A stretch of 64,000 nucleotides of DNA, taken from positions 2,914,001-2,978,000 of the forward strand of contig NZ_CP070499.1 in the NCBI RefSeq assembly GCF_016925615.1, in the 5' to 3' direction. The DNA is from Natronosporangium hydrolyticum. Its GTDB lineage: Bacteria > Actinomycetota > Actinomycetes > Mycobacteriales > Micromonosporaceae. Within the stretch, counting starts at the first letter, position 1, and each line of letters starts with the position of its first letter. Positions 45,663 to 55,312 of this stretch are shown piece by piece. A program made the translations under genes and the position numbers. The notes under the pieces were generated by a model that was given only the letters and a program-made list of their open reading frames with translations, was not told where the DNA came from and did not search any database.

Positions 45663-46295
45663 TTGACAGCGCAGGCCCGACCACGGACGCCGGCAGCGCT
45701 GATCGACGAACTCGCCGACCGGATCGCCGCCACCCGACCCGGCCAACGACTACGGGTCGCCATCGACGGTGCCCCCGCCGCCGAACCGGACGCGCTCGCC
45801 GACGCGCTGATCGACCCGGTACGGGTACGGGGCCGCGACGCCCGGGTGATCCGCACCGACGACTTCCTCCGGCCCGCGTCGCTCCGGCTCGAACTGGGAC
45901 GCACCAACCCGGACAGCTTCTACGAACGGTGGCTCGACGACAGCGGCCTGCGCCGCGAGGTACTGTCCCGACTGGGCCCCGACGGCGACGGTGAGATCCT
46001 GCCGACGCTGTGGGACGCCCACACCGACCGGGCCACCCGCGCCGCCTACCAGCCGGTCCCGGCAGGCGGGGTGGTGCTGGTCAGCGGCGCCCTGCTGCTC
46101 GGCGGGCTGCCCTTCGACCTCACCATCCACCTCGCCCTGTCGGCCGCGGCGTTGGCCCGCCGAACCGCACCCGACCAGCAGTGGACGCTGCCCGCGTACG
46201 CCCGATACGAGGCCGAGGTCGGCCCCGACCACATCGCCGACGTCGTTGTCCGCGCCGACGACCCCCGGCACCCCGCGATCATGTATCCGGCCTGA
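45663..46295 (+). CDS. uridine kinase-like protein with degenerate P-loop
   Basis: 210 aa. Overall P-loop kinase layout (RVAIDGAPAAEPDALADAL, RVIRTDDFLRPASLRLELGR, FYERWLDDSGLRREVL, TLPAYARYEAEVGP), but the Walker A lysine and Ser/Thr are absent: GAPAAEPDAL replaces a GxxxxGKS/T motif. Related actinobacterial proteins share this loss, so the family may no longer phosphorylate nucleosides. TTG 45663 lies behind AGAGGAA; no ATG fits the domain start. Function unknown. Confidence 0.75.
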   Translation: MTAQARPRTPAALIDELADRIAATRPGQRLRVAIDGAPAAEPDALADALIDPVRVRGRDARVIRTDDFLRPASLRLELGRTNPDSFYERWLDDSGLRREVLSRLGPDGDGEILPTLWDAHTDRATRAAYQPVPAGGVVLVSGALLLGGLPFDLTIHLALSAAALARRTAPDQQWTLPAYARYEAEVGPDHIADVVVRADDPRHPAIMYPA

Positions 46296-46378
46296 CCCGT
46301 CGCCCGACCGAGCCACGCAGACCCGCGGGGCGGGAAAAGCAGCTCCGCAGCCCCGCCTCATCGGGCATGCTGCCGGTC

Positions 46379-47356
46379 ATGGACGTGATGACAGCGCGTG
46401 GCGGCAACCGGTTGCGCTGGCCCAACCTGCCGGCCGCCCTGCGCGCCCGGGTCGAAGCGGCGCTCGGGTCGCCGGTACGCACTGCCGAGAACCGCGACAC
46501 CGGCTTCTCCCCCGGCCTCGCCTCGGTGCTCGCGCTCGCCGATGGCCGGTCGGTCTTCGCCAAAGCGGTCTCCCGCAGCCGCAACGCGGACAGCTACCGC
46601 ATGCACCGCCGGGAGGCTGAGGTGCTTGCCCAGCTGCCACCGACCGTACCCGCGCCCCGGCTGCTGTGGTCCGACGTCGACGACGAGTGGGTGACGATCG
46701 TGGTCGAGGCGGTCGCCGGCACGGTCCCCCGATTGCCATGGTGCCAAACCGAGCTGCGCAGCTTCGTGTCGGTCGCCGAGCGGCTGGTGGTTGCGCTGAC
46801 CCCGTCTCCGGTGCCGGCGGAGCCGATCCAGCAGACCTTCGCCGAAGCGTTCAGCGGTTGGCGCACGCTGGCCGGAGCGCCGGAGTCGACCGTCGGGTTG
46901 GACCCGTGGGTGTGTCGCCACCTGGAGCGGCTAGCCGCGTTGGAGGCCGAGTGGCCTGCGGCGGCTACCGGCACCTCACTGTTGCATGGCGACCTGCGCG
47001 GCGACAATGTGCTGCTCACGGCGGACCGGGGGGCGGTCGTCGTGGACTGGCCGAGCGTCTGCGTCGGCGCCGGCTGGGTCGATCTGGTGTGCGCGCTGCC
47101 GAGCATCGCCATGCAGGGCGGTGGTGACCCCGAGGCGGTCCTCGCCGGGTTCCGACCAGCGCACGGGGTGCCACCGGAGGCGATCACCGCGGTGGCGGTG
47201 GCGGTCACCGGGCTATTTCTGTACAGCTCTCGGCAACCCCCGCCGCTGGCGCTCCCCCGGCTGCGTGGGTTTCAGGCGGCGCAGGCCGAGGCCGGGTTGA
47301 CTTGGCTGAGGCGCCGGCTGGGCAGCCAACTGGGCCGCCAGGAGATGAGTCCGTAG
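46379..47356 (+). CDS. aminoglycoside-phosphotransferase-like kinase
   Basis: 325 aa. Kinase-like fold: FSPGLASVLALADGRSVFAKAV (nucleotide loop and Lys), LLHGDLRGDNVLLTADRGAV (catalytic Asp, Asn) and VVDWPSVCVGAGWVDLVCAL (metal Asp). Related proteins are common in actinobacteria, and resistance is not implied. ATG 46379 is chosen, with CATGCT 7 nt upstream as a possible leaderless -10; ATG 46367 is the alternative. No adjacent partner gene is evident. Confidence 0.85.
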   Translation: MDVMTARGGNRLRWPNLPAALRARVEAALGSPVRTAENRDTGFSPGLASVLALADGRSVFAKAVSRSRNADSYRMHRREAEVLAQLPPTVPAPRLLWSDVDDEWVTIVVEAVAGTVPRLPWCQTELRSFVSVAERLVVALTPSPVPAEPIQQTFAEAFSGWRTLAGAPESTVGLDPWVCRHLERLAALEAEWPAAATGTSLLHGDLRGDNVLLTADRGAVVVDWPSVCVGAGWVDLVCALPSIAMQGGGDPEAVLAGFRPAHGVPPEAITAVAVAVTGLFLYSSRQPPPLALPRLRGFQAAQAEAGLTWLRRRLGSQLGRQEMSP

Positions 47357-47474
47357 GTCGTTAGTAATTCACTCTCTTACCGGGAGGTGAGCTACTGGGT
47401 TGTGGATGTCTGTAGGTGGGTCACATCGCGTAAAGCATCCTAGGACGCTAGGTTGAAGGCATTAGACTGCGGCC

Positions 47475-48113
47475 ATGCGTCGACTCAACCTCCAGCGGTA
47501 CCTGATCACCGGTGTCCTGCTGCTCCTGCCGTTGTGGCTCACCTACCTCGTGCTCCGCTTCGTATTCACCACACTCGCCGGCATCTCCGCTCCCCTGGTG
47601 CGGGCCGTGGCTGACCTTCCGGAGTGGGCGCTGCTGCTGGTCAGCGGGGTCCTCACGCTGCTGCTGCTGTATCTGTTGGGCTGGTTCGGCAGCTGGGTCT
47701 TCGGCCGCCGCCTGATCCACTACTTCGACTCGCTGGTAACCCGGATTCCGCTGGTCCAGAGCATCTACGGCGGCGCCAAGAAACTGCTCAACGTCCTGCA
47801 GAGCAGCCCCGACCAGGCCCAACGGGTGGTGCTGGTGGAGTTCCCGCACCCGGGGATGAAGGCGGTCGGCCTGGTCACCCGGGTCCTCACCGACCAGGTC
47901 ACCGGCGAGCAGTACGCCGCGGTGTACGTTCCGACGACTCCGAACCCGACCTCCGGCTTCCTGGAGCTGGTGCCGCTGGACCGGGTGCACCCCAGTGACA
48001 TGAGCCTGGACGAGGCCATGACCTTCATCATCTCCGGCGGCGCGATCAATCCGCAGCGGTTCACCCCGGCGGACACCGGCCAGGCTGCCCCCGATCCGCG
48101 GCCGGCGACCTGA
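47475..48113 (+). CDS. DUF502 membrane protein
   Basis: 212 aa. Two long hydrophobic segments (about 8-34 and 48-77) are followed by a cytoplasmic domain with the family pattern VTRIPLVQSIYGGAKKLLN, VVLVEFPHPGMKAVGLVTR, YVPTTPNPTSGFLELVP and MSLDEAMTFIISGG. The function of DUF502 is unknown. ATG 47475 follows TAGACT (47463-47468) by 6 nt, a leaderless start. Confidence 0.9.
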   Translation: MRRLNLQRYLITGVLLLLPLWLTYLVLRFVFTTLAGISAPLVRAVADLPEWALLLVSGVLTLLLLYLLGWFGSWVFGRRLIHYFDSLVTRIPLVQSIYGGAKKLLNVLQSSPDQAQRVVLVEFPHPGMKAVGLVTRVLTDQVTGEQYAAVYVPTTPNPTSGFLELVPLDRVHPSDMSLDEAMTFIISGGAINPQRFTPADTGQAAPDPRPAT

Positions 48114-48285
48114 ACCAGCGAACCCAGCACCGTCACCGCTGGTGCATGGGACAATGACAACCTGTCCACCCGTGTACGCCGGCCGTTCAACCGATGTTGC
48201 CGAGCCGGCGAGTTCCGCTCCCTAACGTCCCGATCAGTCGAGGTCGACAGTCGGCCTCGGAGCGTCCGACCGGGAGGGAACTCAC

Positions 48286-49728
48286 GTGTCTCAAGGAGCA
48301 GTACCGCAGGCGGCGGCCGGCTTCGACCGCCGTACTCTGCTGCGCACCGCGGCCGCGTCCGGCGCCATGGTGGTCGGATTCGGCGCGCTCGATGGGTTGG
48401 TCAAGGCTGCCTCAGCGGCGCCCGGCGCCAGCCAGGTCGGGCTCGGCGAAGGCGGCTACGGTGAGCTGCGCCCGCTCACCCGCCGCGACCAGGTCACCGG
48501 GTACCAGCAGGAGCTGCTGCTACCCGAGGGTTTCGACTTCACCATCTTCGGGCTAGCCGGCACCGTTATGGACGACGGCCACATGACCCCGCTGGGCCAC
48601 GACGGCATGGCGGCCTTCCGCGGCCCGAACGGCAGCTACCGGCTGGTGCGCAATCACGAGGAGCGCTCGGGCGCCGGTTCGGTGACCCCGTCGGGAAACC
48701 CGGCCGACCGTTACGACCAGCGCGGCGGCGGCGGCACCAGCACCCTGCAGGTGCGGTTCGACAATGGCGAGCTCACCGTGGAGCGGATCTGGACCTCGCT
48801 GGCCGGGACCATCGTCAACTGCGCCGGCGGGCCGACGCCGTGGGGGACCTGGCTCTCCTGTGAGGAGACCACGGCGGGTCCCGGGGGCGGGTGGCAGGAG
48901 CCGCACGGCTACGTCTTCGAGGTGGCCGCCTCGGCAAATGAGCCGGTGGCGCCGCGGCCGCTGCCGGCGTTGGGCCGGTTCGTCCACGAGGCGGTGGCGG
49001 TGGACCGGGCGACCGGCATCGTCTACCTCACCGAGGACCGCGGGACCTCCGGGTTCTACCGGTTCATCCCGGAGCGCCGGGGGGACCTGACCGAGGGCCG
49101 GCTGCAGATGCTCAAGGTCGTCGGTGTCGAGGGCTACGACACCCGCACCGGGCAGGAGCAGGGTGTCGGTTTGCCGGTGGAGTGGGTGGACATCGCCGAC
49201 CCCGACCCGGCCGACGCCGAGAGCAACTCGCTCGCCGTCTACCAGCAGGGCTTGGCGCAGGGCGGGGCGACCTTCGCCCGGTTGGAGGGCGCCTGGGCCG
49301 GCAACCAGGCCATCTACATCGTCTCCACCAACGGCGGCGAGATCGGCGAGGGGCAGATCTGGGAGTACCGGCCGCACCGGTCGCCGCTGCGCGGTGAGGG
49401 CACGTTGTCGCTGGTGTATGAGTCGTTCGACCGGGCGGTGATGTCGTTCCCGGACAACCTGACCGTCTCCCCGCACGGCTCGCTGCTGGTGTGCGAGGAC
49501 ACGTCCCGGTCGAACCCGCAGCTGATCGGGGTGACGCTGGATGGCGGCACCTTCCCGTTCTGCGTTGACCCGACCACCCACTCCGAGTGGTGTGGGGCGA
49601 CCTTCAGCCACGACGGGCAGGTGCTCTTCGTCAACATGCAGGGATCAACCTCCGGCGACCCGGCCAACCCGAGTAACCCGGGGATGACCATCGCGATCTG
49701 GGGACCGTGGCAGCGGGGGGTGCTGTAA
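48286..49728 (+). CDS. PhoX-like (DUF839) secreted phosphatase-family protein
   Basis: 480 aa with a Tat signal (DRRTLLRTAAASGAMVVGFG). The DUF839/PhoX beta-propeller carries LVRNHEERSGAG, GGPTPWGTWLSCEET, RFVHEAVAVDRATGIVYLTE and LLVCEDTSRSNPQLI, with the Cys-Glu metal ligands of the calcium/iron cofactor. Members are alkaline phosphatases; activity was not established for this branch. GTG 48286 follows GGGAGGG. Upstream GTTCAACCGAT and GTTGCCGAGCC (48185-48206) are 11 bp apart and weakly recall PHO boxes. Confidence 0.85.
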   Translation: MSQGAVPQAAAGFDRRTLLRTAAASGAMVVGFGALDGLVKAASAAPGASQVGLGEGGYGELRPLTRRDQVTGYQQELLLPEGFDFTIFGLAGTVMDDGHMTPLGHDGMAAFRGPNGSYRLVRNHEERSGAGSVTPSGNPADRYDQRGGGGTSTLQVRFDNGELTVERIWTSLAGTIVNCAGGPTPWGTWLSCEETTAGPGGGWQEPHGYVFEVAASANEPVAPRPLPALGRFVHEAVAVDRATGIVYLTEDRGTSGFYRFIPERRGDLTEGRLQMLKVVGVEGYDTRTGQEQGVGLPVEWVDIADPDPADAESNSLAVYQQGLAQGGATFARLEGAWAGNQAIYIVSTNGGEIGEGQIWEYRPHRSPLRGEGTLSLVYESFDRAVMSFPDNLTVSPHGSLLVCEDTSRSNPQLIGVTLDGGTFPFCVDPTTHSEWCGATFSHDGQVLFVNMQGSTSGDPANPSNPGMTIAIWGPWQRGVL

Positions 49729-49791
49729 CCGGGCGGCGGTAACCCTGCGGCGGCGCTGCCCGGGGAGGGAGCCGGCGACCGGCCGGCATTA

Positions 49792-50724
49792 CTACTCGGG
49801 CAGCCCGAACCGGACTCCGGTGAGCTCCTCCGAGCGGCGCCACAGCCGCCGGGCGAGCTCGGGGTCTCGGGCCGCCGCCGACGGGGCCAGCACTTTCGGC
49901 GCCCCCCGCAGCATCGCGCTCGGCCCGATGTACTCGCCTCCTTTGGCGTCGGGGGAGGTCGCGGCGTAGAGCTGGCTGCGGGCGCCGCCAGCGGCGTCCT
50001 GGGCGATGATCCGGTTCGCCAGCTGGAAGCCGCTGCGCAGCAGCCCGGTGGGGCCGCTGAGCTGAAGGTTGGTGGCGGCGTAGCCGGGGTGGGCCAGCAG
50101 GCTCCGCACCGGCACCGCCGCCGCCCGCAGCCGCCGGTCGAGCTCCAGGCCGAACAGCGCGTTGGCGAGCTTGGCCCGCCCGTAGGCCCGGTCGGGCCGG
50201 TAGCCGGTGTCGCCGAGGTCGTCGGGGTCTAGCCGGCCCAGCCGGTGCATCTCGGAGGTGACCGTCACCACCCGGGCGCCGGGGCCGTCGCGGAGGGTGT
50301 CGAGCAGCAGGCCGGTGAGGGCGAAGTGTCCGAGGTGGTTCACGGCCAGCTGCAGCTCGTGCCCCTGGGCGCTGCGGCGCAGCGGGGTCATCATCACCCC
50401 GGCGTTGTTGATCAGCACATCGACCGGCACCCGGTCGGCCCGCAGCGCGGCGGCGCAGTGCCGCACCGAGTCCAGGTCGGCCAGGTCGAGCACGCGCACC
50501 TCCAACTCGGCGGTGGGCTGCCCGGCGCGCAGCGCCTGGGCTGCGGCGTACCCTCGGTCGAGGTCGCGGACCGCCATCACCACCCGCGCGCCGTGGCCCA
50601 GCAGCACCCGGATGGTGTGGTAACCGAGCCCGCTGTTGCCGCCGGTGACCAGATAGGTGCGCCCGTGCAGCTCCGGGATCGGGTCGGTGTGCCGCGCCTC
50701 GCCGGTTTCCCCCGCAACGGTCAT
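49792..50724 (-). CDS. SDR oxidoreductase (retinol-dehydrogenase-like)
   Basis: 310 aa. Cofactor loop VTGGNSGLGYHTIRVLLGHG, LINNAGVMMTPL, NHLGHFALTGLLL, Tyr-Gly-Arg-Ala-Lys active site in AYGRAKLANALFGLELDRRL, and the C-terminal extension (about 215-310) of the extended WW-oxidoreductase/retinol-dehydrogenase-like group. Substrate unknown. It starts at ATG 50724 and is divergent from DUF6319. Confidence 0.88.
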   Translation of the reverse strand: MTVAGETGEARHTDPIPELHGRTYLVTGGNSGLGYHTIRVLLGHGARVVMAVRDLDRGYAAAQALRAGQPTAELEVRVLDLADLDSVRHCAAALRADRVPVDVLINNAGVMMTPLRRSAQGHELQLAVNHLGHFALTGLLLDTLRDGPGARVVTVTSEMHRLGRLDPDDLGDTGYRPDRAYGRAKLANALFGLELDRRLRAAAVPVRSLLAHPGYAATNLQLSGPTGLLRSGFQLANRIIAQDAAGGARSQLYAATSPDAKGGEYIGPSAMLRGAPKVLAPSAAARDPELARRLWRRSEELTGVRFGLPE

Positions 50725-50813
50725 ACCGCCAGGATGCCACCTGGGGCAGCCGCGCGGGTGTCCGACTGCTCTGGTAGGAACGAGGTTCCGAACGAGTGTA
50801 CGGAGGACCCATT

Positions 50814-51548
50814 ATGACCAGCGCCAAGACCGCCGACGGCGGTCTGTCCACAGCAGATATCGAGGAGATCCGCGCCGCCGTGGCGGCGGGCCGTAAACCG
50901 AAGGTGGTCTTCACCGAGCAGGCCGGCCAGATCGCCGGCCAGGTCGGGCAGGTGGTGGGGCTGACCGACCCGGCCGAGTCGGACGAGTGGGTGGTGGTCC
51001 GGTTCGGCCGCGACGAGCTGCCGTTCTCCCCCGGTGATCTGGCGCCGGCCCCGAAGGGCGGCGGCCGGGCGGCGAAGCAGACCACGGCGTCGGCGCCGGC
51101 GAGCCCGCCCGCCCCCGCGCCGGTGCCCGCGCAGCCCGCCGCGGCGTCCGCGCCGGTCAATGGCGGTTCCCCGGCCGCCGGAGCTGGCGCCAGCGAACCG
51201 GCTGCGGCGCCGGCGGAGGCGGCGGCCAAGCCGGCGAAGAAAGCTACCAAGGCCGGGCGGGCAGCCAAACCGAAGCCACCGCCGGCGATGGCGGTCACCG
51301 TGGCCTATGAGGCCGGCGAATGGACGGTCGCCGCTTACCAGGGCAACAAGACGCTGGCCAAGCCGTATGTGATCCGGCCCACCGAGGCGCTGAAGATGGT
51401 GGCGCTGCTGGACGTGCCGGGGGTTCACGAGGCGGTGGAGCAGATCGTCAACGCGGAGCGGGCCGAGGCGCAGCAGCGCGCCGACACGCTACGCAACGAG
51501 TTGGCGGAGGTGGAGGCGCGGCTCGCCGAGCTGCGCGACGCGGGCTGA
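50814..51548 (+). CDS. DUF6319 family protein
   Basis: 244 aa. The N-terminus GLSTADIEEIRAAVAAGRKP, then VVVRFGRDELPFSP, matches the actinobacterial DUF6319 family; a 90-residue Ala/Pro/Lys-rich linker follows, and a C-terminal domain (about 155-240) ends in a coiled coil (QQRADTLRNELAEVEARLAE). The basic linker suggests nucleic-acid association, which is inference. ATG 50814 has GGAGGA 7 nt upstream. Its TGA overlaps the next gene (TGATG). Confidence 0.75.
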   Translation: MTSAKTADGGLSTADIEEIRAAVAAGRKPKVVFTEQAGQIAGQVGQVVGLTDPAESDEWVVVRFGRDELPFSPGDLAPAPKGGGRAAKQTTASAPASPPAPAPVPAQPAAASAPVNGGSPAAGAGASEPAAAPAEAAAKPAKKATKAGRAAKPKPPPAMAVTVAYEAGEWTVAAYQGNKTLAKPYVIRPTEALKMVALLDVPGVHEAVEQIVNAERAEAQQRADTLRNELAEVEARLAELRDAG

Positions 51549-52345
51549 TGCCGGCCGGCTCGGGGTCGCCGCCGGGCTGGCAGCCTCCGTTCTGCTGGCG
51601 CGCTGCCCAGTTCGGGGCCCGGGCGGTGGTGGCGACCCTGGCGCGGCTGCGGGTCAGTGGGGACGTCCCGGTGCAGTTGGCGGCCGGGCCGTTGATCCTG
51701 GCGGCGAACCACATCAGTCCGTTCGATCCGGTGGCGTTGGCCGCGGCCTGTCACACTCGCCGGTTGGCGCCGCGGTTTCTGGCCGCCGGTGGGCTGTTCG
51801 AGGCGCCGGTGGTGGGGCCGGTGATGCGCCGTTGGGGGCACATCCCGGTCTATCGGGGGCGGCCGACGGTGACCCACGCGTACGCTGCGGCGGCCGCGGC
51901 GTTGGCCGAAGGGGCGGTGTTGGTGGTGTATCCGGAGGGCGGCATCGGGCTGGCGCCGGACATGTGGCCGGTGGCCGGGCGCACCGGCGCTGCCCGGCTG
52001 GCCCTGGCCACCGGCGCACCGGTGGTGCCGGTGGCGCTGTGGGGTGCGCACGAGGTGGTGCCCTATTCGGCGCCGCGCGGCTTGCTGCGGGCGTTGCCGG
52101 GCACCATCCGACGCCGGCCGGTGGTGCGGGTCCACTTCGGGACCCCGGTGGAGCTCACCGGGGTGCGCCCGGGCACGCCGGGGGCCGCCCGCCGTGTCAC
52201 CGACCGCATCCTCGCCGCCATCACCGCCGAGTTGGCGCCGCTGCGGGCCGACGAACCGACCCGGCCTCGACACCATGACCCTAGCCGCCCGGTGCGGCCG
52301 GTACGGTCGAGACGCGACCCGTCCCCGCCGGAGGTGCGACCATGA
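51548..52345 (+). CDS. 1-acyl-glycerol-3-phosphate acyltransferase-like (PlsC)
   Basis: 265 aa. The HxxxxD acyltransferase motif NHISPFD, the [20 protein letters not shown] segment, and the substrate-binding VYPEGGIG are typical of PlsC/LPLAT enzymes that esterify lysophosphatidate or related acceptors at the membrane. The C-terminal 40 residues are Arg/Pro-rich. ATG 51548 overlaps the DUF6319 stop, and its own stop overlaps the next ATG (ATGA), so three genes are translationally linked. Confidence 0.87.
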   Translation: MPAGSGSPPGWQPPFCWRAAQFGARAVVATLARLRVSGDVPVQLAAGPLILAANHISPFDPVALAAACHTRRLAPRFLAAGGLFEAPVVGPVMRRWGHIPVYRGRPTVTHAYAAAAAALAEGAVLVVYPEGGIGLAPDMWPVAGRTGAARLALATGAPVVPVALWGAHEVVPYSAPRGLLRALPGTIRRRPVVRVHFGTPVELTGVRPGTPGAARRVTDRILAAITAELAPLRADEPTRPRHHDPSRPVRPVRSRRDPSPPEVRP

Positions 52346-54006
52346 GCAGGTTCATTCAGACCGGCCCGGACCTGCCCGACCCGTACCGTCACGATCCGCT
52401 ACTCGACTCGTGGCTACGGCGGTGGCTCGGCGGTGCCGACCCGGCCGCAGCGCAGCGGCTGGCGGTGCTGGCGGGTGAGGTGGTGGGGCCGCTGCGGGCG
52501 GCGCACCGGCAGGCCGAGGCGAACCCGCCGCAGCTGCTCCGGTATGGCCCGTGGGGTGCCCGGGTCGACCAGGTCGTCACCGACCCGGGGTGGCAGTTCC
52601 AGCGCGACGCCGCCGTCCGGCATGAGTTGGTGGCGTTGCCGTACCAGGCCGCCAGCCGGGACCGGTGGGGCGCCGCGGCCCGGGTGGTGCAGCACGCGCT
52701 GCTGCACCTGTACGGCCCGGAGTCGGCGACCTTCTCCTGCCCGGTGGCGATGTCCGACGGCGCCGCCGCGCTGCTGCGCCACCCGGAGGTGGCGCCAGCC
52801 GTCCGCGATGCGTGGCTGCCGCGGCTGCTCGCCACCGACCCGGCCGAGGCGATCTTCAGTGGCCAGTGGATGACCGAGTCCAGCGGCGGCTCCGATCTGG
52901 CCCGGTCGGCGACGGTGGCGACGCCGGCCGACTCGGGCAGTTGGCGGCTGACCGGCGACAAATGGTTCTGTTCGGCGGTGGACGCACCGGTCGCGGTGGC
53001 GCTGGCCCGGCCGGCCGGGGCCAGCGCGGGCAGCCGGACGCTGGCGCCGTTCCTGGTGCCGCGGTGGGGCGACGACGGCTCCCCCGCCACCGGGGTCCGG
53101 ATCGAACGGCTGAAAGAGAAGTTGGGCACCCGGGCGCTGCCGACCGGTGAGGTCGAGCTGACCGACGCGTACGCGGACCCGTTGGGCGACCCGCAGCAGT
53201 CGGGGTTGGTCCGGATGATGACCCTGGTGCAGGTGGCGCGGCTGCACAATGCGGCCGCCGCCGCGGCCGGCATGCGCCGAGGGTTGGCGTACGCGCGGGC
53301 CTACGCCGACGTACGGCAGGTGGCGGGAGGCCGGCTGGCCTCCTCGCCGCTGCATCGGGCGACGCTGGGCACGTTGGGGGTGGCCGCGGCGGCCGCGTTT
53401 GTGCTCGCCGGGCACGCCTTCTCGCTGCTCGGGCGGGTGGAGGTCGATGGCGACCCGGCGGCCGCGGCGGAGCTGCGGGTGGTGGCACCGCTGGCGAAGC
53501 TCGCCACCGGCAGGTTGGCGGTCGAGTCCGCCAGCGAATACCTGGAGTGTTTCGGCGGCGCCGGCTATGTGGAAGACACCGGCATCCCGCGACTGCTGCG
53601 CGACGCCCAGGTGCTCCCGATCTGGGAGGGCACCACGAACGTGCTCGCGTTGGATGTGCAGCGGGCGGTGGTGCGGCAGGAGGCCGCGAAGCCGCTGTTG
53701 GCACGGCTGGAGCTGGCGATGGCGGCGGCGCCGGAGCTGGCCGATCCGCTGCGGCCGGTCGTGGCCGAGCTGCGGGAGGCGCTGGCGGGCGTCGTCGACG
53801 ATCCGTACGCGCCCGCGGTGGTCGCCGGCGCCCGCGGGTTGGCGCTGAAGATGGCCCACGCGTTGGCGGCGGCGCTACTGCTGGAGCAGGCCGCAACCGG
53901 CGACGAGGTGGCCCGGATCGCCGCCCGGCTGTGGTGCGCCCGGTGGCTGCACGGCGAAGAGATCGCGGTGGCCGCCCATGCCCACGCCGATGCGCTCGGT
54001 GGCTGA
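52342..54006 (+). CDS. acyl-CoA dehydrogenase family protein (AidB-like)
   Basis: 554 aa. Flavoprotein dehydrogenase motifs: [55 protein letters not shown], and [20 protein letters not shown] (the AidB-type C-terminal helix bundle, with [16 protein letters not shown]). The long N-terminal domain (1-130) and extra C-terminal domain are AidB-like rather than minimal acyl-CoA dehydrogenase. Substrate unknown; the adjacent acyltransferase suggests lipid metabolism. ATG 52342 overlaps the upstream stop by 4 bp. Confidence 0.88.
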   Translation: MSRFIQTGPDLPDPYRHDPLLDSWLRRWLGGADPAAAQRLAVLAGEVVGPLRAAHRQAEANPPQLLRYGPWGARVDQVVTDPGWQFQRDAAVRHELVALPYQAASRDRWGAAARVVQHALLHLYGPESATFSCPVAMSDGAAALLRHPEVAPAVRDAWLPRLLATDPAEAIFSGQWMTESSGGSDLARSATVATPADSGSWRLTGDKWFCSAVDAPVAVALARPAGASAGSRTLAPFLVPRWGDDGSPATGVRIERLKEKLGTRALPTGEVELTDAYADPLGDPQQSGLVRMMTLVQVARLHNAAAAAAGMRRGLAYARAYADVRQVAGGRLASSPLHRATLGTLGVAAAAAFVLAGHAFSLLGRVEVDGDPAAAAELRVVAPLAKLATGRLAVESASEYLECFGGAGYVEDTGIPRLLRDAQVLPIWEGTTNVLALDVQRAVVRQEAAKPLLARLELAMAAAPELADPLRPVVAELREALAGVVDDPYAPAVVAGARGLALKMAHALAAALLLEQAATGDEVARIAARLWCARWLHGEEIAVAAHAHADALGG

Positions 54007-54025
54007 CCCCGGGTACGGTGTCAGC

Positions 54026-54655
54026 GTGGACGGCGCTGGCAGTTCCCCCGCCCCGGGCGGCGAGACGGTCTTCTACCCTCCCCGGGGGCGGCTGCTGCTG
54101 CTCGCCGCCGGGACGGGGTTCATGGCCCTGGCGAGTTACCTGCCCACCCTCTCGCGGTTCACCCTGCTGGTGGTCGGCGGCTGGATCATGATTGTGCTGC
54201 TCATGATCGCGGCGCTGGTGTTGGTCGCCCGGGCGTTGCGCCCGGGCCCGTCGGTCGTCGTCGACTCCGACGGCATCATCGACCGCACCACCCTCGGCCC
54301 GTGCGGCCGGATCCGGTGGGAAGAGATCAACGTCGTCCGGAAGCGGGAGATCGGCCGGGGCATGGGCGCCGAGCGGCTGCTGGAGATTCTGCTCACCGGG
54401 CAGGCCGCGGAGCAGCGGCGGCCGGCGGGCTGGCTGCGCCGGCTCACCGAGCGGTATCGAGCGGCGCTCAAGCAGCCACCGATCAGCCTGCCCGGCTCCA
54501 TGATCTCGGTGCCGATGCAGGGTGTGGTCGACGCGTTGCGGCAGCACCGGCCCCAGCTGGAGGTGTTGCAGGGGCCGCCGCCGGCGCCGTCGAAGTTCCG
54601 GTGGGGGCCCAAGCCCGAGAAGCGTCGCCAGCATCCGCAGCTACCCCGCTGGTAA
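54026..54655 (+). CDS. two-helix membrane protein with PH-like domain
   Basis: 209 aa. Two hydrophobic segments (about 28-46 and 52-78) precede a cytoplasmic PH-like domain containing VVVDSDGIIDRTTLGPCGRI and RWEEINVVRKREIG. The layout recalls the STM3941-type family. The C-terminus is basic and Pro-rich. The start is GTG 54026, with TACGGT (54014-54019) 6 nt upstream as a leaderless -10; a longer frame from 53978 would overlap the previous gene. Confidence 0.65.
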   Translation: MDGAGSSPAPGGETVFYPPRGRLLLLAAGTGFMALASYLPTLSRFTLLVVGGWIMIVLLMIAALVLVARALRPGPSVVVDSDGIIDRTTLGPCGRIRWEEINVVRKREIGRGMGAERLLEILLTGQAAEQRRPAGWLRRLTERYRAALKQPPISLPGSMISVPMQGVVDALRQHRPQLEVLQGPPPAPSKFRWGPKPEKRRQHPQLPRW

Positions 54656-54707
54656 CCACCCCCTGGCCCCACTGAGCCACCTCCAGCGAGGGCCCACTGG
54701 GGGTGGT
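54655..54707. terminator. hairpin after the membrane-protein gene
   Basis: ACCACCCCC (54655-54663) and GGGGGTGGT (54699-54707) form a 9-bp stem, with a further GGCCC/GGGCC pairing inside. It starts at the stop codon. Confidence 0.5.
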
Positions 54708-54970
54708 AACGGACGTATGTGGCATAATTTCTCCGACCGGCCTGCGCTGATTCGCGGTAGGGCTGTGATTCCGGCTACGCTCGTACAGTTGCGGCAACGG
54801 CGAGCTGGCCGCCAGGGTTCCTGAGGCTACGGTCTCAGCGAGGCTGCGGCCTCGAGGAGGCGGTGGCATCAAGGAGGCGGGGCCCTGACGGACACCGCGT
54901 GACACCCGTCCACGCGCAGCGCCGTTGTACGTAGGCGGAGCCGCACCACAACCGGAGGAGAGAGCTGATC
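54708..54970 (+). promoter_or_regulatory. rbpA upstream region
   Basis: No gene is seen between the terminator and rbpA. CATAAT at 54723-54728 is a possible -10, and TACGCT at 54775-54780 another. The rbpA Shine-Dalgarno GGAGGAG lies at about 54954-54962. In Streptomyces coelicolor rbpA responds to SigR; no clear GGAAT-N18-GTT pair was found here. Confidence 0.35.
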
Positions 54971-55312
54971 ATGGGCGAGCGCATGCTGCGCGGCAGTCGG
55001 CTGGGGGCCGTCAGCTACGAGTCCGATCGCAACACCGAGCTGGCGCCGAGGCAGACCCGGGAGTACCTGTGCGCCCGGGGCCACCAGTTCGAGGTGCCCT
55101 TCGCGGTCGACGCGGAGGTCCCTATGACCTGGGAGTGCAAGTATGACGGCAGCGTCGCCCAGCTGGTCGACGGTCTTGAGCCGGAGCAGAAGAAGGTCAA
55201 GCCGCCGCGGACCCACTGGGACATGCTGCTGGAGCGGCGTTCGCTGGCCGAGCTCGACGAGATCCTGAACGAGCGACTCGAAGAGGTCCGGACCCGCCGA
55301 GGCCGGGCCTGA
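54971..55312 (+). CDS. rbpA: RNA polymerase-binding protein RbpA
   Basis: 113 aa, the family length. The basic N-terminal tail and linker (MGERMLRGSRLGAVSYESDR), the core domain with Cys-x3-His and Cys (LCARGHQFEVPF, MTWECKYDG), and the sigma-interacting helix (RSLAELDEILNERLEEVRTR) are all present. It binds the principal sigma factor and stabilises the open complex; it is restricted to actinobacteria. ATG 54971 follows GGAGGAG. It ends inside a strong bidirectional terminator. Confidence 0.96.
   Translation: MGERMLRGSRLGAVSYESDRNTELAPRQTREYLCARGHQFEVPFAVDAEVPMTWECKYDGSVAQLVDGLEPEQKKVKPPRTHWDMLLERRSLAELDEILNERLEEVRTRRGRA

Noticed and set aside
48185-48206. PHO box upstream of the PhoX-like gene
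   Set aside because: Two 11-bp-spaced GTT repeats match the PhoP consensus too weakly to call.
53978-54025. Upstream start for the PH-like membrane protein
   Set aside because: It would overlap the acyl-CoA dehydrogenase gene; the GTG at 54026 has a leaderless -10 at the right distance.
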